Shown here: positions 34,302 to 42,867 of the stretch, one piece after another | Layout of the letters: each line of letters begins with the position of its first letter | How positions within the stretch are numbered: the first letter of the stretch is position 1 | Source of the DNA: Leadbetterella sp040829825 | Lineage (GTDB): Bacteria; Bacteroidota; Bacteroidia; Cytophagales; Spirosomataceae | Reading direction: 5' to 3' (one strand) | Assembly (NCBI RefSeq): GCF_040829825.1 | Contig: NZ_JBFOLH010000012.1 | DNA: 64,000 bases | Notes under the pieces: model-generated | Databases searched by the model: none | Seen by the model: only the letters and a program-made list of their open reading frames with translations | What the model was told of the DNA's origin: nothing | Made by a program: the position numbers and the translations under genes

Positions 34302-37300
34302 TTAAAATCCTACTTTAACACCTGCTGTAAATACTTTGTTGAAGTTGTAGCTGTTATCCACAGTACCGTTGAAGTTTCCGGTTACGTTCATACCTCTTCT
34401 GGCAGAACCCAGGTACAGGTTTTCAGCCGTTACATATACGCTGGCGCTTTTCGCTTTCATAGCGTTCAGCGCTACTTTAGGCAGATCATAGCCCAGTGAT
34501 ATGTTATTCAGCTGGAAGTACGAGGCGCTTGTCAGCCACCGTGTTGAAGTTCCTGTAAAGTCTGCGTTTCTGGCGTTATCCAGTCTCGGGATATTCGAGG
34601 TGGTATTGCTTTCTGTCCAGCGGTTCAGGATATCCACGTGCATGGCGTTACCGTAACTTCCGGAGTTCATCAGGCTACCGTAAACGCTATCGTATACTTT
34701 TCCGCCTACCTGGAAGGTAAATATCGCAGACAGGGTGAATCCTTTATACTTCAATGTATTATTCATTGAACCGTAAAAATCAGGGATAGATGTGGTACCG
34801 TTATACCGGTAGTTTGCTTCTCCGATCACGCTGGTTAAGGTATCACTTCCTACCACTTTGGTATTAGCGGTGATCTTGTCTGTTTTGTAGAGCGCTACCC
34901 CGGTTTCTTCATCTACTCCGGCGTATTGTCTCAGGTAGTAGTCATAGATCGAGTGGCCTACGCTGTAACCTTTGGTTCCTGATATAATAAGCGGCTGATC
35001 ATCCGGCATTTTGGTGATCTTGTTTTTGAAGCTAGTCAGGTTCACGGTAGCATTGTAAGAGAAGTCTTTGGTTTTCACCACTACTCCGTTCAACTGAAGT
35101 TCCACACCGCGGTTGTACAGGCTACCGATGTTTTTGTTGATCGAGAACCCGTTAGTACTGGTAGCCCCTCCGTTCTGGTAAGCAACCGGCACACCAAAGA
35201 TCAGGCCGTCTGTTTCGCGGTTAAAGAATTCAAGTGATCCGGTCAGTCTTCTGTTCAAGAATCCGAAGTCAACACCTATATCAAAGTTCTTTGCAGTTTC
35301 CCAGGTCAGTTCGCGGTTAGGAATATTGTCCTGGATAAAGCCGGCAGTTCCTGCGTTGTTCTGTCCTAAGCGATATAGTGAGTGATAAGGATAATAACCG
35401 ATACCGGCGTCGTTACCTACCTGTCCGTACGAAGCTCTTAATTTCAGGATATCTATCCAGCTTACATTGAAGAAATTCTCTTTTACAATGTTGTAAGCAC
35501 CGCCCACTGACCAGAAGTTGGCCCATCTTACTTCAGGAGCAAAACGCGAGTTACCGTCTCTTCTGAGTGAAAGGGAAGCCATGTATTTTCCGTCATTATC
35601 CCAGTTTAAACGGGTAAAGTAAGATTCCACGGTTTGGTTATCTTCATAAGCGGTAAGCGATAAAACTTCCGAGAAGTTAACCAGCTCGATCACACCGTCA
35701 ACCACCTGGCCTGAACGACCTCCACGCAGGTAGTTGTATTTGTACATATACGACTCATGACCACCCAGTAACGTGAAGTTGTTTTTACCAATGTTCTTTT
35801 CGTACTCCAGCAACTGGTTCCAGGTTACAGATCTGTCACTGTTGAATTCGTTGTAGGCTCTACCTGCAGGGGCACCATCACCAAGGACTCCGTTGTTGAA
35901 TTCACGGTCGTTGATGGTACGGTAATCCAGGCTCAGGTTGGTAGTAGCAGTCAGACCGGGTAAAAGGGTAACCCGGGCAAAAGTTCTGGTACCAATGGCG
36001 CTTTGAGTGATAAATCTCTCGTTCAGCTCGTTTTCCCAGATGGCGTGACGACCGGGTGAATAAGGACGTCCGTCTCCCCTGTCATAGGTTTTGTTACCGT
36101 TACCGTCCAGGATGTACTCACCGGTTGTACGGTCATGTGCATGAACAGGATAAATAGGGCCTGCATATCTTGAATAGTAGAACGGGTTCACGTAGCTTGA
36201 TCCTGAGTAGCTCTGGGCACCGCTAGCTAAGCGGTAAGAACCGTTAATATTCAGACCCACACGCAGCCATTTGGTAGCCTGTGATTCAGCATTTACCCTA
36301 CCGGTCCATCTTTCCATGGCCGATTTAAGCAGGTAACCTTCTTCTTTGGTATAACCGAATGAAGCGTAGTAATTATTTTTGGTAGTACCTCCGTCATACG
36401 ATAAAGAGTAGTTCTGACGGCTTTTTCCACCGGTCTGAATGGCAGAAGCCCAGTCCAGATCTTCAGGATAAAGCAATTTGGCACTTGAGTTCAGGTTTCC
36501 GTTGGCATCTACAATCTGGTTATTGGCCACATTAAAGGGGTTATATCCCAGCATGTTGTAAATACCGCTGTAATTATTACCGTTGTAGCTGGTCAGGGTT
36601 CCTGCAGCGATCTGGCCGGCAATGTCTTTAGGAATTTTCTGTCCGTACTGAAGGCTGTTGCGGTACGCTTCCCACATCAATGGATAATACTGAAGAGCGC
36701 TTACGGTTTCATATTCCGGTAAACCTCTTGAAATAGCACCTGCTGATGCATGGAAGTTCAGGCTGCTCTTTCCTGCCTTTCCTTTTTTGGTAGTGATCAG
36801 AACCACACCGTTAGCCCCTCTTGAACCATAAATGGCAGTAGTAGAAGCATCTTTCAGGACAGAAATAGATTCGATATCCTCAGGGTTGATGTTGGTAGTA
36901 TTGCCATCTGTATTGGTATAAGGTACACCGTCAACTACAAACAGCGCATTGTTTGAGGCGTTGATTGAGCCAAAGCCCCGGACACGGATTTCAGGTGCAG
37001 AACCGGGAGCACCACCAGAAGAGGTAGCCTGGATACCGGGAGCCGCGCCTATAATCGCATTTAATGCGTTGGCGTTAGGACGATCACCGATCTTATCTCC
37101 GGAAACCTGTGCAGATGAACCCACGTGCTTGTCAGCAGAAACGGTACCGTATCCGATTACGAGCACTTCTTCCAGCATTTTTTCATCCGACTGCAGTGTA
37201 GCATTTACCACTGATCTTCCGTTAACGGCGATTTCCTGTGTAATGAAACCCACCGCTTTGAATACCAGGGTTGCACCTGCCTGTACGTTCCTGATGACAT

Positions 37301-37478
37301 AGTTACCTTCTGCGTCAGTTGAAACACCGGCAGAAGTTCCTTTTACCACCACACTCACTCCGGGTATACCTAACCCGTCATCGGCAGCTTTCACCACCCC
37401 TTTTACTTCCGATTGTCCATAGGTTATCCCTACACCTACGAACACCATTACTAAGAGTAATGTAATTCTTTTAATCAT
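34302..37478 (-). CDS. SusC/RagA-family TonB-dependent transporter
   Basis: A 1058-residue outer-membrane transporter powered by TonB-ExbBD. After the signal peptide there is a carboxypeptidase-regulatory-like domain (EVKGVVKAADDGLGIPGVSV, about 24-43), then the plug domain with the SusC marker VLVIGYGTV (about 106-114) and NASNNALFVVDGVPY, and a 22-strand barrel that ends in an aromatic residue (GVKVGF). It is paired with SusD and forms a simple two-gene locus driven by a -33/-7 promoter just upstream. Confidence 0.96.
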   Translation of the reverse strand: MIKRITLLLVMVFVGVGITYGQSEVKGVVKAADDGLGIPGVSVVVKGTSAGVSTDAEGNYVIRNVQAGATLVFKAVGFITQEIAVNGRSVVNATLQSDEKMLEEVLVIGYGTVSADKHVGSSAQVSGDKIGDRPNANALNAIIGAAPGIQATSSGGAPGSAPEIRVRGFGSINASNNALFVVDGVPYTNTDGNTTNINPEDIESISVLKDASTTAIYGSRGANGVVLITTKKGKAGKSSLNFHASAGAISRGLPEYETVSALQYYPLMWEAYRNSLQYGQKIPKDIAGQIAAGTLTSYNGNNYSGIYNMLGYNPFNVANNQIVDANGNLNSSAKLLYPEDLDWASAIQTGGKSRQNYSLSYDGGTTKNNYYASFGYTKEEGYLLKSAMERWTGRVNAESQATKWLRVGLNINGSYRLASGAQSYSGSSYVNPFYYSRYAGPIYPVHAHDRTTGEYILDGNGNKTYDRGDGRPYSPGRHAIWENELNERFITQSAIGTRTFARVTLLPGLTATTNLSLDYRTINDREFNNGVLGDGAPAGRAYNEFNSDRSVTWNQLLEYEKNIGKNNFTLLGGHESYMYKYNYLRGGRSGQVVDGVIELVNFSEVLSLTAYEDNQTVESYFTRLNWDNDGKYMASLSLRRDGNSRFAPEVRWANFWSVGGAYNIVKENFFNVSWIDILKLRASYGQVGNDAGIGYYPYHSLYRLGQNNAGTAGFIQDNIPNRELTWETAKNFDIGVDFGFLNRRLTGSLEFFNRETDGLIFGVPVAYQNGGATSTNGFSINKNIGSLYNRGVELQLNGVVVKTKDFSYNATVNLTSFKNKITKMPDDQPLIISGTKGYSVGHSIYDYYLRQYAGVDEETGVALYKTDKITANTKVVGSDTLTSVIGEANYRYNGTTSIPDFYGSMNNTLKYKGFTLSAIFTFQVGGKVYDSVYGSLMNSGSYGNAMHVDILNRWTESNTTSNIPRLDNARNADFTGTSTRWLTSASYFQLNNISLGYDLPKVALNAMKAKSASVYVTAENLYLGSARRGMNVTGNFNGTVDNSYNFNKVFTAGVKVGF

Positions 37479-37508
37479 AAAAGTTAATAGTTATAATTGG
37501 TTAATTCG

Positions 37509-37539
37509 CAAATTTGCTAAAGAGTATTCAAAATAACAA
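37509..37539 (-). promoter_or_regulatory. Candidate promoter of susC-susD
   Basis: On the minus strand TTG (complement of 37537-37539), a 20-base spacer and CAAATTTG (37509-37516, self-complementary) fit the Bacteroidota promoter with one mismatch at the first base of the -7 box. It lies 30 bases before the susC ATG. Confidence 0.55.
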
Positions 37540-37798
37540 CAATTTGGAAGCCCAAATGTTGATAATCTTTATTTTTTTAGGGGGGATTATTGCTTTTTTA
37601 CCATTTTTTAGAACGATGTTCCGTATCTGAGGGAGTAGAAAGATAAAAATAACCCTGAAAGCAGGCTGCTGCCACCTTTCTCCCGCCCGGCTGCAATTAC
37701 CCCGTCTCAATAGTATCGTGTTATCTATTTATCTATTTCTGATTATCTATTTTTGTTCCTCGCTCTCTGCACTATCCACTATTCACTGTTCATTGTTT
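37540..37798. repeat. Non-coding gap with a dispersed simple repeat
   Basis: No gene is evident between susC and the YrdC gene. The 21 bases at 37777-37797 (CACTATTCAC-TGTTCATTG-TT) are the exact reverse complement of 41855-41875, so the same simple sequence lies downstream of two unrelated genes. The rest is AT-rich. Confidence 0.7.
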
Positions 37799-38419
37799 TC
37801 ACAGCTCCACTTCTCCCAAACCCTCTCTCACTACTTCAAAGTGATTCGGATCGGTACAGTCAATAATGGTAGAAGGGATGATGCCGCTCCATCCGCCGTC
37901 AATGATGATGTCGGCCAGGTATTGGTTTTCTTCGTAGATCACTTCTATCTCGTTGGGGTATTCCAGGATGTCATCGTACTTCACGGAGGTGGTAATGATG
38001 GGTTTGCCCAGTTCCCGGATCAGCGTGTGGGGAATGGGATGATCGGGCACCCGGATACCGATGGTTTTTCGGTTGGTTTGCAGAATCCGGGGTAATTCAT
38101 TGGTAGAAGGGAGAATAAACGTGTAGGGGCCCGGCAGGTATTGCTTCATGAGCCGGAAGGCTTCATTGGAGACCCGGGCATAGGTGGCTATATCGCTCAG
38201 ATCATGACAGACAATGGAAAATTTATTCTGGCTGGGTTTGATGCCCTTGATCCTGCAAAGCTTTTCCACCGCCTTGGTGTTGTAGGAATTGCACCCCATA
38301 GAATAAACGGTGTCGGTGGGATAAATAATTATCCCACCGTCTTGAAGGCATTCCACTACCCGGTTGATTTTTCGCATATCGGGGTTACCCGGAACTATTT
38401 CGATTAGCTCAGCGGCCAT
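37799..38419 (-). CDS. YrdC/Sua5-family protein (threonylcarbamoyl-AMP synthase-like)
   Basis: A 206-residue YrdC-domain protein. Members make threonylcarbamoyl-AMP for the t6A base of tRNA. The core is clear: GGIIIYPTDTVYSMGCNSYN (about 27-46), LCRIKGIKPSQNKFSIVCHDL, LPGPYTFILPST and KTIGIRVPDHPIPHTLI, with the Lys/Arg and Ser residues that contact ATP and threonine. I start at the ATG at 38419; a longer frame to 38500 exists but would overlap the amidohydrolase gene by 92 bases. The chosen start overlaps that gene by 11 bases. Confidence 0.9.
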   Translation of the reverse strand: MAAELIEIVPGNPDMRKINRVVECLQDGGIIIYPTDTVYSMGCNSYNTKAVEKLCRIKGIKPSQNKFSIVCHDLSDIATYARVSNEAFRLMKQYLPGPYTFILPSTNELPRILQTNRKTIGIRVPDHPIPHTLIRELGKPIITTSVKYDDILEYPNEIEVIYEENQYLADIIIDGGWSGIIPSTIIDCTDPNHFEVVREGLGEVEL

Positions 38420-39731
38420 TCTTTTGGGTGTTATACAGGTCTGCGTAGTTGATGACCAGGTTACAGAAGGTACGTACCCCGTTTTTAAAGCCCGATTCAT
38501 CGAGGTAAAAATCAGGCGTATGATGCGGTGCTGCCTGTTCGGCAGGCGTATCTTTCGGCCGGCCGCCCAGGAAGAAAAACAGGCCGGGTACTTTTTCCTG
38601 GTAATAGCTGAAGTCTTCGGCTCCCATCACTACCGGAACTTCCTTTACCATGTCTTTTCCTACGGTTTCAATAAAGGTAGGCACCATCATCTGCGTGAGC
38701 GCTTCGTTGTTGGTCGTTACCGGATAGCCTGGAATGATCTTGAACTCTGCTTCGCATTGGTTGGCGGCAGCAATATTACGGACAATAGATTCAATTCGCT
38801 TGTGTACGAAAACCCGTTGTTCCCTTGTAAGGGTACGGATCGTTCCGATCATTTTAACCGATTCGGGAATAATATTGTGGCGTATCCCCCCGTGAATGGC
38901 CCCCACGGTAACCACAGCCGGGGCTTCTATCAGCTTTACGTTCCGGGAAACCACGGTCTGAAGCCCGTTGATAATCTGAGAAGAAGCCACTACCGGGTCT
39001 ACGCCGTCCCAGGGATAGGCCCCGTGGGTTTGCTTTCCTTTTACGGTAATCTCCATCTCGTCTACAGCAGCCATGGTAGGACCGGGCTTATAGGTGATCA
39101 TACCGGCCGGGGTAGGGGAGTTGATATGCAGCCCGAAGACGGCATCTACCCTGGGGTTTTCCAGCACCCCGGCTTTTACCATGCCGTCTGCGCCAAAGGC
39201 TACGCTTTTGTCCTGTACGCCTTCTTCAGCCGGCTGGAAAATGAATTTAACGGTGCCCGCCAGGTCTTTTTTCATGCCGGCCAGGATCTCGGCCACGCCC
39301 ATCAGGATGGCTACATGGCTGTCGTGGCCGCAGGCATGCATTACGCCGGTTTCCTGGTCGTTATACACCGTTTTTACCACCGATTTGAAGGGTACATCTA
39401 CCCGTTCGGTCACCGGCAGGGCGTCCATATCTGCCCGAAGAGCAACCACGGGCCCGGGTTTACCGCCTTTAAGTACGCCCAGCACACCGGTGAAAGCAAT
39501 GTTCTCAGTTACCTCTATACCCAGCGAGCGCAGGTGGTCAGCTACAATCTTTGCGGTTCGTACTTCCTGGTTTCCCAGTTCGGGATGCTGGTGGAAATCG
39601 CGGCGCCATTCAATGACCTTCTTTTCAATCCGGTCCGATTCCGACAGTACCTTTTGCTTGAGGGCATTCTGGCTGAAAGCAGGAAAGGCGAGACCTCCCA
39701 GCAGTATTCCGTAAAGTAGTTTTTGTTTCAT
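38409..39731 (-). CDS. Secreted M20-family amidohydrolase
   Basis: A 440-residue zinc metallopeptidase-like amidohydrolase of the M20D group (related to N-acyl-amino-acid and indoleacetyl-amino-acid hydrolases). It begins with a signal peptide (LLYGILLGGLAFPAFSQ) and holds the metal motifs MHACGHDSHVAILMG (about 130-144), the FQPAEEG glutamates and the late VVMGAEDFSYYQ. It should act in the periplasm on N-acylated amino acids or small peptides. It is between GDPD and YrdC genes on one strand, with a 5-base gap to the first and an 11-base overlap to the second. Confidence 0.93.
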   Translation of the reverse strand: MKQKLLYGILLGGLAFPAFSQNALKQKVLSESDRIEKKVIEWRRDFHQHPELGNQEVRTAKIVADHLRSLGIEVTENIAFTGVLGVLKGGKPGPVVALRADMDALPVTERVDVPFKSVVKTVYNDQETGVMHACGHDSHVAILMGVAEILAGMKKDLAGTVKFIFQPAEEGVQDKSVAFGADGMVKAGVLENPRVDAVFGLHINSPTPAGMITYKPGPTMAAVDEMEITVKGKQTHGAYPWDGVDPVVASSQIINGLQTVVSRNVKLIEAPAVVTVGAIHGGIRHNIIPESVKMIGTIRTLTREQRVFVHKRIESIVRNIAAANQCEAEFKIIPGYPVTTNNEALTQMMVPTFIETVGKDMVKEVPVVMGAEDFSYYQEKVPGLFFFLGGRPKDTPAEQAAPHHTPDFYLDESGFKNGVRTFCNLVINYADLYNTQKNGR

Positions 39732-39736
39732 AGTGA

Positions 39737-40639
39737 TCAAGGTTTTTTAATGACGCTGTACACCGCTTCGGGCCGGTCAGTTGACAATATATCCACCCCC
39801 AAATCTATATAATTTTTATAAACTTTATTGCCCTGAGCAGCAGCTTTTTTATCCAGGTTTCCCAATACTCCGAGAATTACCGGAATGCCTTTGGCATGAA
39901 GGAAGGTGATCAGTGTCTTATCGGGCTCGTTCACGCCGATGAAAGCCACCATGTTCCGGTCAGGAACACCCAGCTGGTGAAGCCGTTCGTAGTCGTCCTG
40001 CTTCATGATGCCTACCGAGATCATCAGGTCAGGGGCAAGCTCGTATACTTTCCGTGCATCTGTGGCGTTGTAGGTAATAATGACCGCTGAATTTTCTGCC
40101 CGGGTTTTCCTGACAGATTGGACCACCTTTTCAAACGGGGTACTCCGCTTGACATCCAGCGTAAACAGAACCTTGTTCCTGCCCCATTGCAGTACCTGGT
40201 CCAATGAGGGGATCCGGTAGGGCGTTACCGTGCCGAAATTATCTTTGATGTAAAGCGACTGCAGGTACGCCCAGTCTCTTTCCGATGTTTTTCCTGTGCC
40301 GGTGGTGGTTCTTTCCAGGGTGTTATCGTGCATCATATACAATACGGAGTCAAGCGACATGGCAATGTCGCATTCAATGATGGAAGGCATCCGCCGGGCA
40401 AAGTATTCAAAAGACTCCAGGCAGTTTTCGGGGTAGCCGGGCAGCTCGCCGCCGCCCCTGTGCACCGATACCATCGGGAAGTGCCGGTTTCCCGGTGTGA
40501 AATAATCCGGTGCAGACCGGGGCTCTGTTATAAAGGTAGAAGAGGTCCGGCAGGCGGTAAGTAAGGTGATGAAAAAGACGAAATACAGGGCTTTTCCCTG
40601 TACCCGGACGCTTTTAAAGAAGCCTGATGGTATACGCAT
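39737..40639 (-). CDS. Glycerophosphodiester phosphodiesterase lipoprotein
   Basis: A 300-residue GDPD-family enzyme that cuts glycerophosphodiesters to glycerol-3-phosphate and an alcohol. It has a lipoprotein signal ending LLTACRTSS, then the catalytic block SVHRGGGELPGYPENCLESFEYF (about 59-81, with His and Arg) and IECDIAMSLDSVLYMMHDNTLERTTTGTG, which carries the metal-binding Glu/Asp and the second His. I start at the ATG at 40639, where the basic leader begins. It is the first of three minus-strand genes packed together. Confidence 0.92.
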   Translation of the reverse strand: MRIPSGFFKSVRVQGKALYFVFFITLLTACRTSSTFITEPRSAPDYFTPGNRHFPMVSVHRGGGELPGYPENCLESFEYFARRMPSIIECDIAMSLDSVLYMMHDNTLERTTTGTGKTSERDWAYLQSLYIKDNFGTVTPYRIPSLDQVLQWGRNKVLFTLDVKRSTPFEKVVQSVRKTRAENSAVIITYNATDARKVYELAPDLMISVGIMKQDDYERLHQLGVPDRNMVAFIGVNEPDKTLITFLHAKGIPVILGVLGNLDKKAAAQGNKVYKNYIDLGVDILSTDRPEAVYSVIKKP

Positions 40640-40729
40640 AAGAGCAATTTTTATGCGGAAATATACAAGCACTAATCCGAAAAGTCTGTTTTTTAATGTA
40701 AATCTTATGTTTTTTATTTAGAATGTAGT

Positions 40730-40757
40730 TGGGTATTAAAATTAGTTTGTATATTTG
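40730..40757 (+). promoter_or_regulatory. Promoter of rpsT
   Basis: TTG at 40730-40732, a 17-base spacer and TATATTTG at 40750-40757 match the Bacteroidota consensus. The start would be near 40763, leaving about 30 bases of leader before rpsT, without a Shine-Dalgarno sequence. Confidence 0.8.
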
Positions 40758-40793
40758 CACCTCGAAAAAATGGATAAAGTTATATAGAACGAA

Positions 40794-41051
40794 ATGGCAA
40801 ATCATAAATCAGCTCTTAAGAGAATCAGATCTAACGAGGCGAAAAGATTAAGAAATCGCTACCAGCATAAGACAGCAAGAACGGCTATCAGGAAACTGAG
40901 AACGCTGACTGACGCTATAGAAGCATCAGCACTGCTGAAGACCGTATCTTCAATGGTAGATAAGCTGGCCCGTAAGAATGTGATCCATAAAAATAAAGCA
41001 GCTAACCTGAAGTCATCGCTGAGTAAGCATGTGAACGGTCTTGCCGCTTAA
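40794..41051 (+). CDS. rpsT: 30S ribosomal protein S20
   Basis: S20 binds 16S rRNA early in small-subunit assembly. The 85-residue basic protein has the signature start MANHKSALKRIRSNEAKRL-R and the later LARKNVIHKNKAANLKSSLSKHV. It is monocistronic, with a consensus promoter upstream and an intrinsic terminator 22 bases after the stop. Confidence 0.98.
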   Translation: MANHKSALKRIRSNEAKRLRNRYQHKTARTAIRKLRTLTDAIEASALLKTVSSMVDKLARKNVIHKNKAANLKSSLSKHVNGLAA

Positions 41052-41073
41052 AAATAACAGGATTTTAAAGGCA

Positions 41074-41100
41074 GGCTGACTGAGAAGTCAGCCTTTTTTT
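41074..41100 (+). terminator. Intrinsic terminator of rpsT
   Basis: An 8-bp perfect stem GGCTGACT (41074-41081) and AGTCAGCC (41086-41093) with loop GAGA is followed by a run of T from 41094. Confidence 0.93.
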
Positions 41101-41136
41101 ATATCTTGTGGGCTCAACAGAGCAACTAAATCCCGT

Positions 41137-41835
41137 ATGTACTACAATAACGCTAAAATTGCTATCAAACATTGGGCGGAAGATGACCGCCCCCGCGAAA
41201 AGCTGATCATGAAAGGCCGGTCGGCCTTATCCGATGCCGAGCTGCTGGCTATCCTGATCGGTAAAGGTTCAAGAGTGAATTCAGCCCTTGACCTGGGAAA
41301 GATCATCCTGGAAATGGCAGGGTACGACCTGAATAAGCTGGCCAGGTTTTCCGTGGAAGAGCTTACCGGTGTAGAGGGTATCGGGCAGGCCAAAGCTGCA
41401 GGGATCATCGCAGCCATGGAGCTGGCTCGCCGGAAAAAGAGAGAAGAACCCGGTAAAAAAGCTGTGGTAAACAGCTCCGAAACAGCCTATGAGCACATGA
41501 AACCGTACCTGCTGGACCTGTCGCACGAAGAATTCTGGCTGCTGTGCCTGAACCGGAGAATGGAAGTGGTAAAAACAGTTTTGGTCAGCAGCGGCGGTGT
41601 GAGCGGTACCTTTGTAGATACCCGGATCCTCTTCCGGCATGCCCTGCAGAACCTTAGTAGCGCCATCCTGCTGTGCCACAATCATCCTTCGGGAAACGCC
41701 AACCCCAGCGAAGAAGATATGGTATTGACACAAAAGATCAAGTCAGCCTCCCGTTACCTCGATATTTCGGTAGCAGATCATATTATCTTTACCAATGAAG
41801 GGTATTTTAGCTTTGCGGATAAGGGGATTCTTTGA
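41137..41835 (+). CDS. radC: RadC-family JAB/MPN protein
   Basis: A 232-residue RadC protein. An N-terminal helix-hairpin-helix region (VEELTGVEGIGQAKAAGIIAA, about 69-89) precedes the JAB/MPN+ metalloprotease-like domain with the zinc motif LLCHNHPSGNANPSEEDM (about 179-196). It was once called a DNA repair factor; its biochemical role is not established. It is a chromosomal copy between rpsT and a repeat array, not linked to mobile genes. Confidence 0.95.
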   Translation: MYYNNAKIAIKHWAEDDRPREKLIMKGRSALSDAELLAILIGKGSRVNSALDLGKIILEMAGYDLNKLARFSVEELTGVEGIGQAKAAGIIAAMELARRKKREEPGKKAVVNSSETAYEHMKPYLLDLSHEEFWLLCLNRRMEVVKTVLVSSGGVSGTFVDTRILFRHALQNLSSAILLCHNHPSGNANPSEEDMVLTQKIKSASRYLDISVADHIIFTNEGYFSFADKGIL

Positions 41836-41880
41836 AAGTGAAAAGTGAATAGTGAACAATGAACAGTGAATAGTGAACAG
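41836..41880. repeat. Simple GTGAAnAGTGAA repeat
   Basis: Five imperfect copies of an 8-base word (AGTGAATA, AGTGAACA and variants) follow the radC stop codon directly. Bases 41855-41875 are identical to the complement of 37777-37797, and similar words occur at 54491-54510. Confidence 0.8.
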
Positions 41881-41898
41881 TTGCGGAAGAGTTACAGC

Positions 41899-42235
41899 GT
41901 GCGAAAGTGAGCGATTTGGAGCATTTGCTGCCCCTTAGGGGCATTACTCAGTTACCCCTGGACACCGTCCGGGGAGCTTACAACGTGCGAAAGTGAGCGA
42001 TTTGCGTCACCTGCTGCCCCGTAGGGGCATTCTCAGTTTACCCCTGGACACCGTCCGGGGAGCTTACAACGTGCGAAAGTGAGCGATTTGGAGCATTTGC
42101 TGCCCCGTAGGGGCATTACTCAGTTACCCCTGGACACCGCCGGGGAGCTTACAACGTGCGAAAGTGAGCGATTTGCGTCACCTGCTGCCCCGTAGGGGCA
42201 TTACCCGATTTACCCCTGGCACCGTCCGGGGAGCA
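41899..42235. repeat. Four-unit tandem array of about 86-bp palindromic units in ABAB order
   Basis: Units start at 41899, 41985, 42071 and 42156 with GTGCGAAAGTGAGCGATTT. Units 1 and 3 continue GGAGCATTTGCTG, units 2 and 4 continue GCGTCACCTGCTG, so the duplication unit is about 171 bp. Every unit holds a hairpin TGCCCC-GTA-GGGGCA (TTA loop in unit 1) and a second imperfect one in CCCCTGGACACCGTCCGGGG. No protein is likely to be encoded. It fills the gap between radC and the rhodanese gene. Confidence 0.93.
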
Positions 42236-42280
42236 TGGGCCACAGCTCTCACCGTCTCAATCACCCAAAAAACAAAAACC

Positions 42281-42556
42281 ATGACCGAAATAACCCTCAG
42301 CGAACTCAGAAAAAACTTCAAAGACACTGAAATAGTGGATGTAAGGGAAAAAGAAGAATACGCCGGTTTCAATATAGGGGGAAGGAATATCCCTGCCCAC
42401 GAGATAAATTATTTCCTGCCTGAGCTGGAGAAAGAGGAGAAGCTGGTGGTGATCTGCTCGAACGGATTACGAAGCAGTATAGTGGCCAGAGTTCTTCAGA
42501 AGAAACTACCCACTATACCGGTCTTCCATCTGACGCATGGTATTATAGAAGCCTGA
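42281..42556 (+). CDS. Single-domain rhodanese-like protein
   Basis: A 91-residue rhodanese fold protein. The sequence VDVREKEEYAGFNIGGRNIPAHEI (about 18-41) is typical and the active-site loop has the sulfur-carrying Cys in VVICSNGLRSSIVAR (about residue 63). Such proteins move sulfane sulfur. The start at 42281 follows the end of the repeat array; a longer reading into the repeat at 42164 has no family support. Confidence 0.88.
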   Translation: MTEITLSELRKNFKDTEIVDVREKEEYAGFNIGGRNIPAHEINYFLPELEKEEKLVVICSNGLRSSIVARVLQKKLPTIPVFHLTHGIIEA

Positions 42557-42558
42557 AA

Positions 42559-42675
42559 TCAGCTTTTATATTTCCGGTCATTTTTTAGAAGCCACCTGCC
42601 CATAAAGAATGCGCTTACCAGAAGCGTTCCAAAAAATAAGAGCGGTAACCAGGTAGGAAATTGATATCCGAACAT
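42559..42675 (-). CDS. 38-residue single-pass membrane microprotein
   Basis: A short reading frame with an ATG at 42675 and TGA at 42559. The product has one hydrophobic helix (WLPLLFFGTLLVSAFFMG, about residues 9-26) and a basic tail RWLLKNDRKYKS, a layout that fits a membrane microprotein with the tail in the cytoplasm. A strong promoter lies 23 bases upstream. Its stop is 3 bases from the end of the convergent rhodanese gene. I know no family for it; small subunits of respiratory or transport complexes have this form. Confidence 0.6.
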   Translation of the reverse strand: MFGYQFPTWLPLLFFGTLLVSAFFMGRWLLKNDRKYKS

Positions 42676-42697
42676 AACGTTAAAATCTTTATATCTG

Positions 42698-42726
42698 CAA
42701 AACTAATAGAAAAAAAAGAGTTTCAA
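42698..42726 (-). promoter_or_regulatory. Promoter of the 38-residue microprotein
   Basis: On the minus strand TTG (complement of 42724-42726), an 18-base spacer and TAGTTTTG (complement of 42698-42705) match the -33/-7 consensus exactly. Nothing else lies downstream on that strand within reach except the microprotein gene. Confidence 0.7.
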
Positions 42727-42840
42727 AAGAAGAATAATAAGTTAGGCGGACAGAAATCTATTTTTTGTCTATGAAATGAATATAATTATCCACAAGGCTG
42801 CCGCTTTTGAGCAGAATAATGCTATTTTAGCATCTTAACC

Positions 42841-42848
42841 TAAGTTTG
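42841..42848 (+). promoter_or_regulatory. Candidate -7 box of the RND efflux operon
   Basis: TAAGTTTG at 42841-42848 fits TAnnTTTG and would start a transcript near 42855, just before the ATG at 42868. A TTG at normal spacing is missing, so an activator or another promoter form is possible. Confidence 0.4.
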
Positions 42849-42867
42849 CTGAACCTTAAGCATCGTT

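Noticed and set aside
41899..42235. CRISPR array
   Set aside because: The units are head-to-tail copies of about 86 bp without unique spacers, and there are no cas genes.
42164..42280. Extended N-terminus of the rhodanese gene
   Set aside because: The extension is encoded by the last tandem repeat unit and has no rhodanese similarity.
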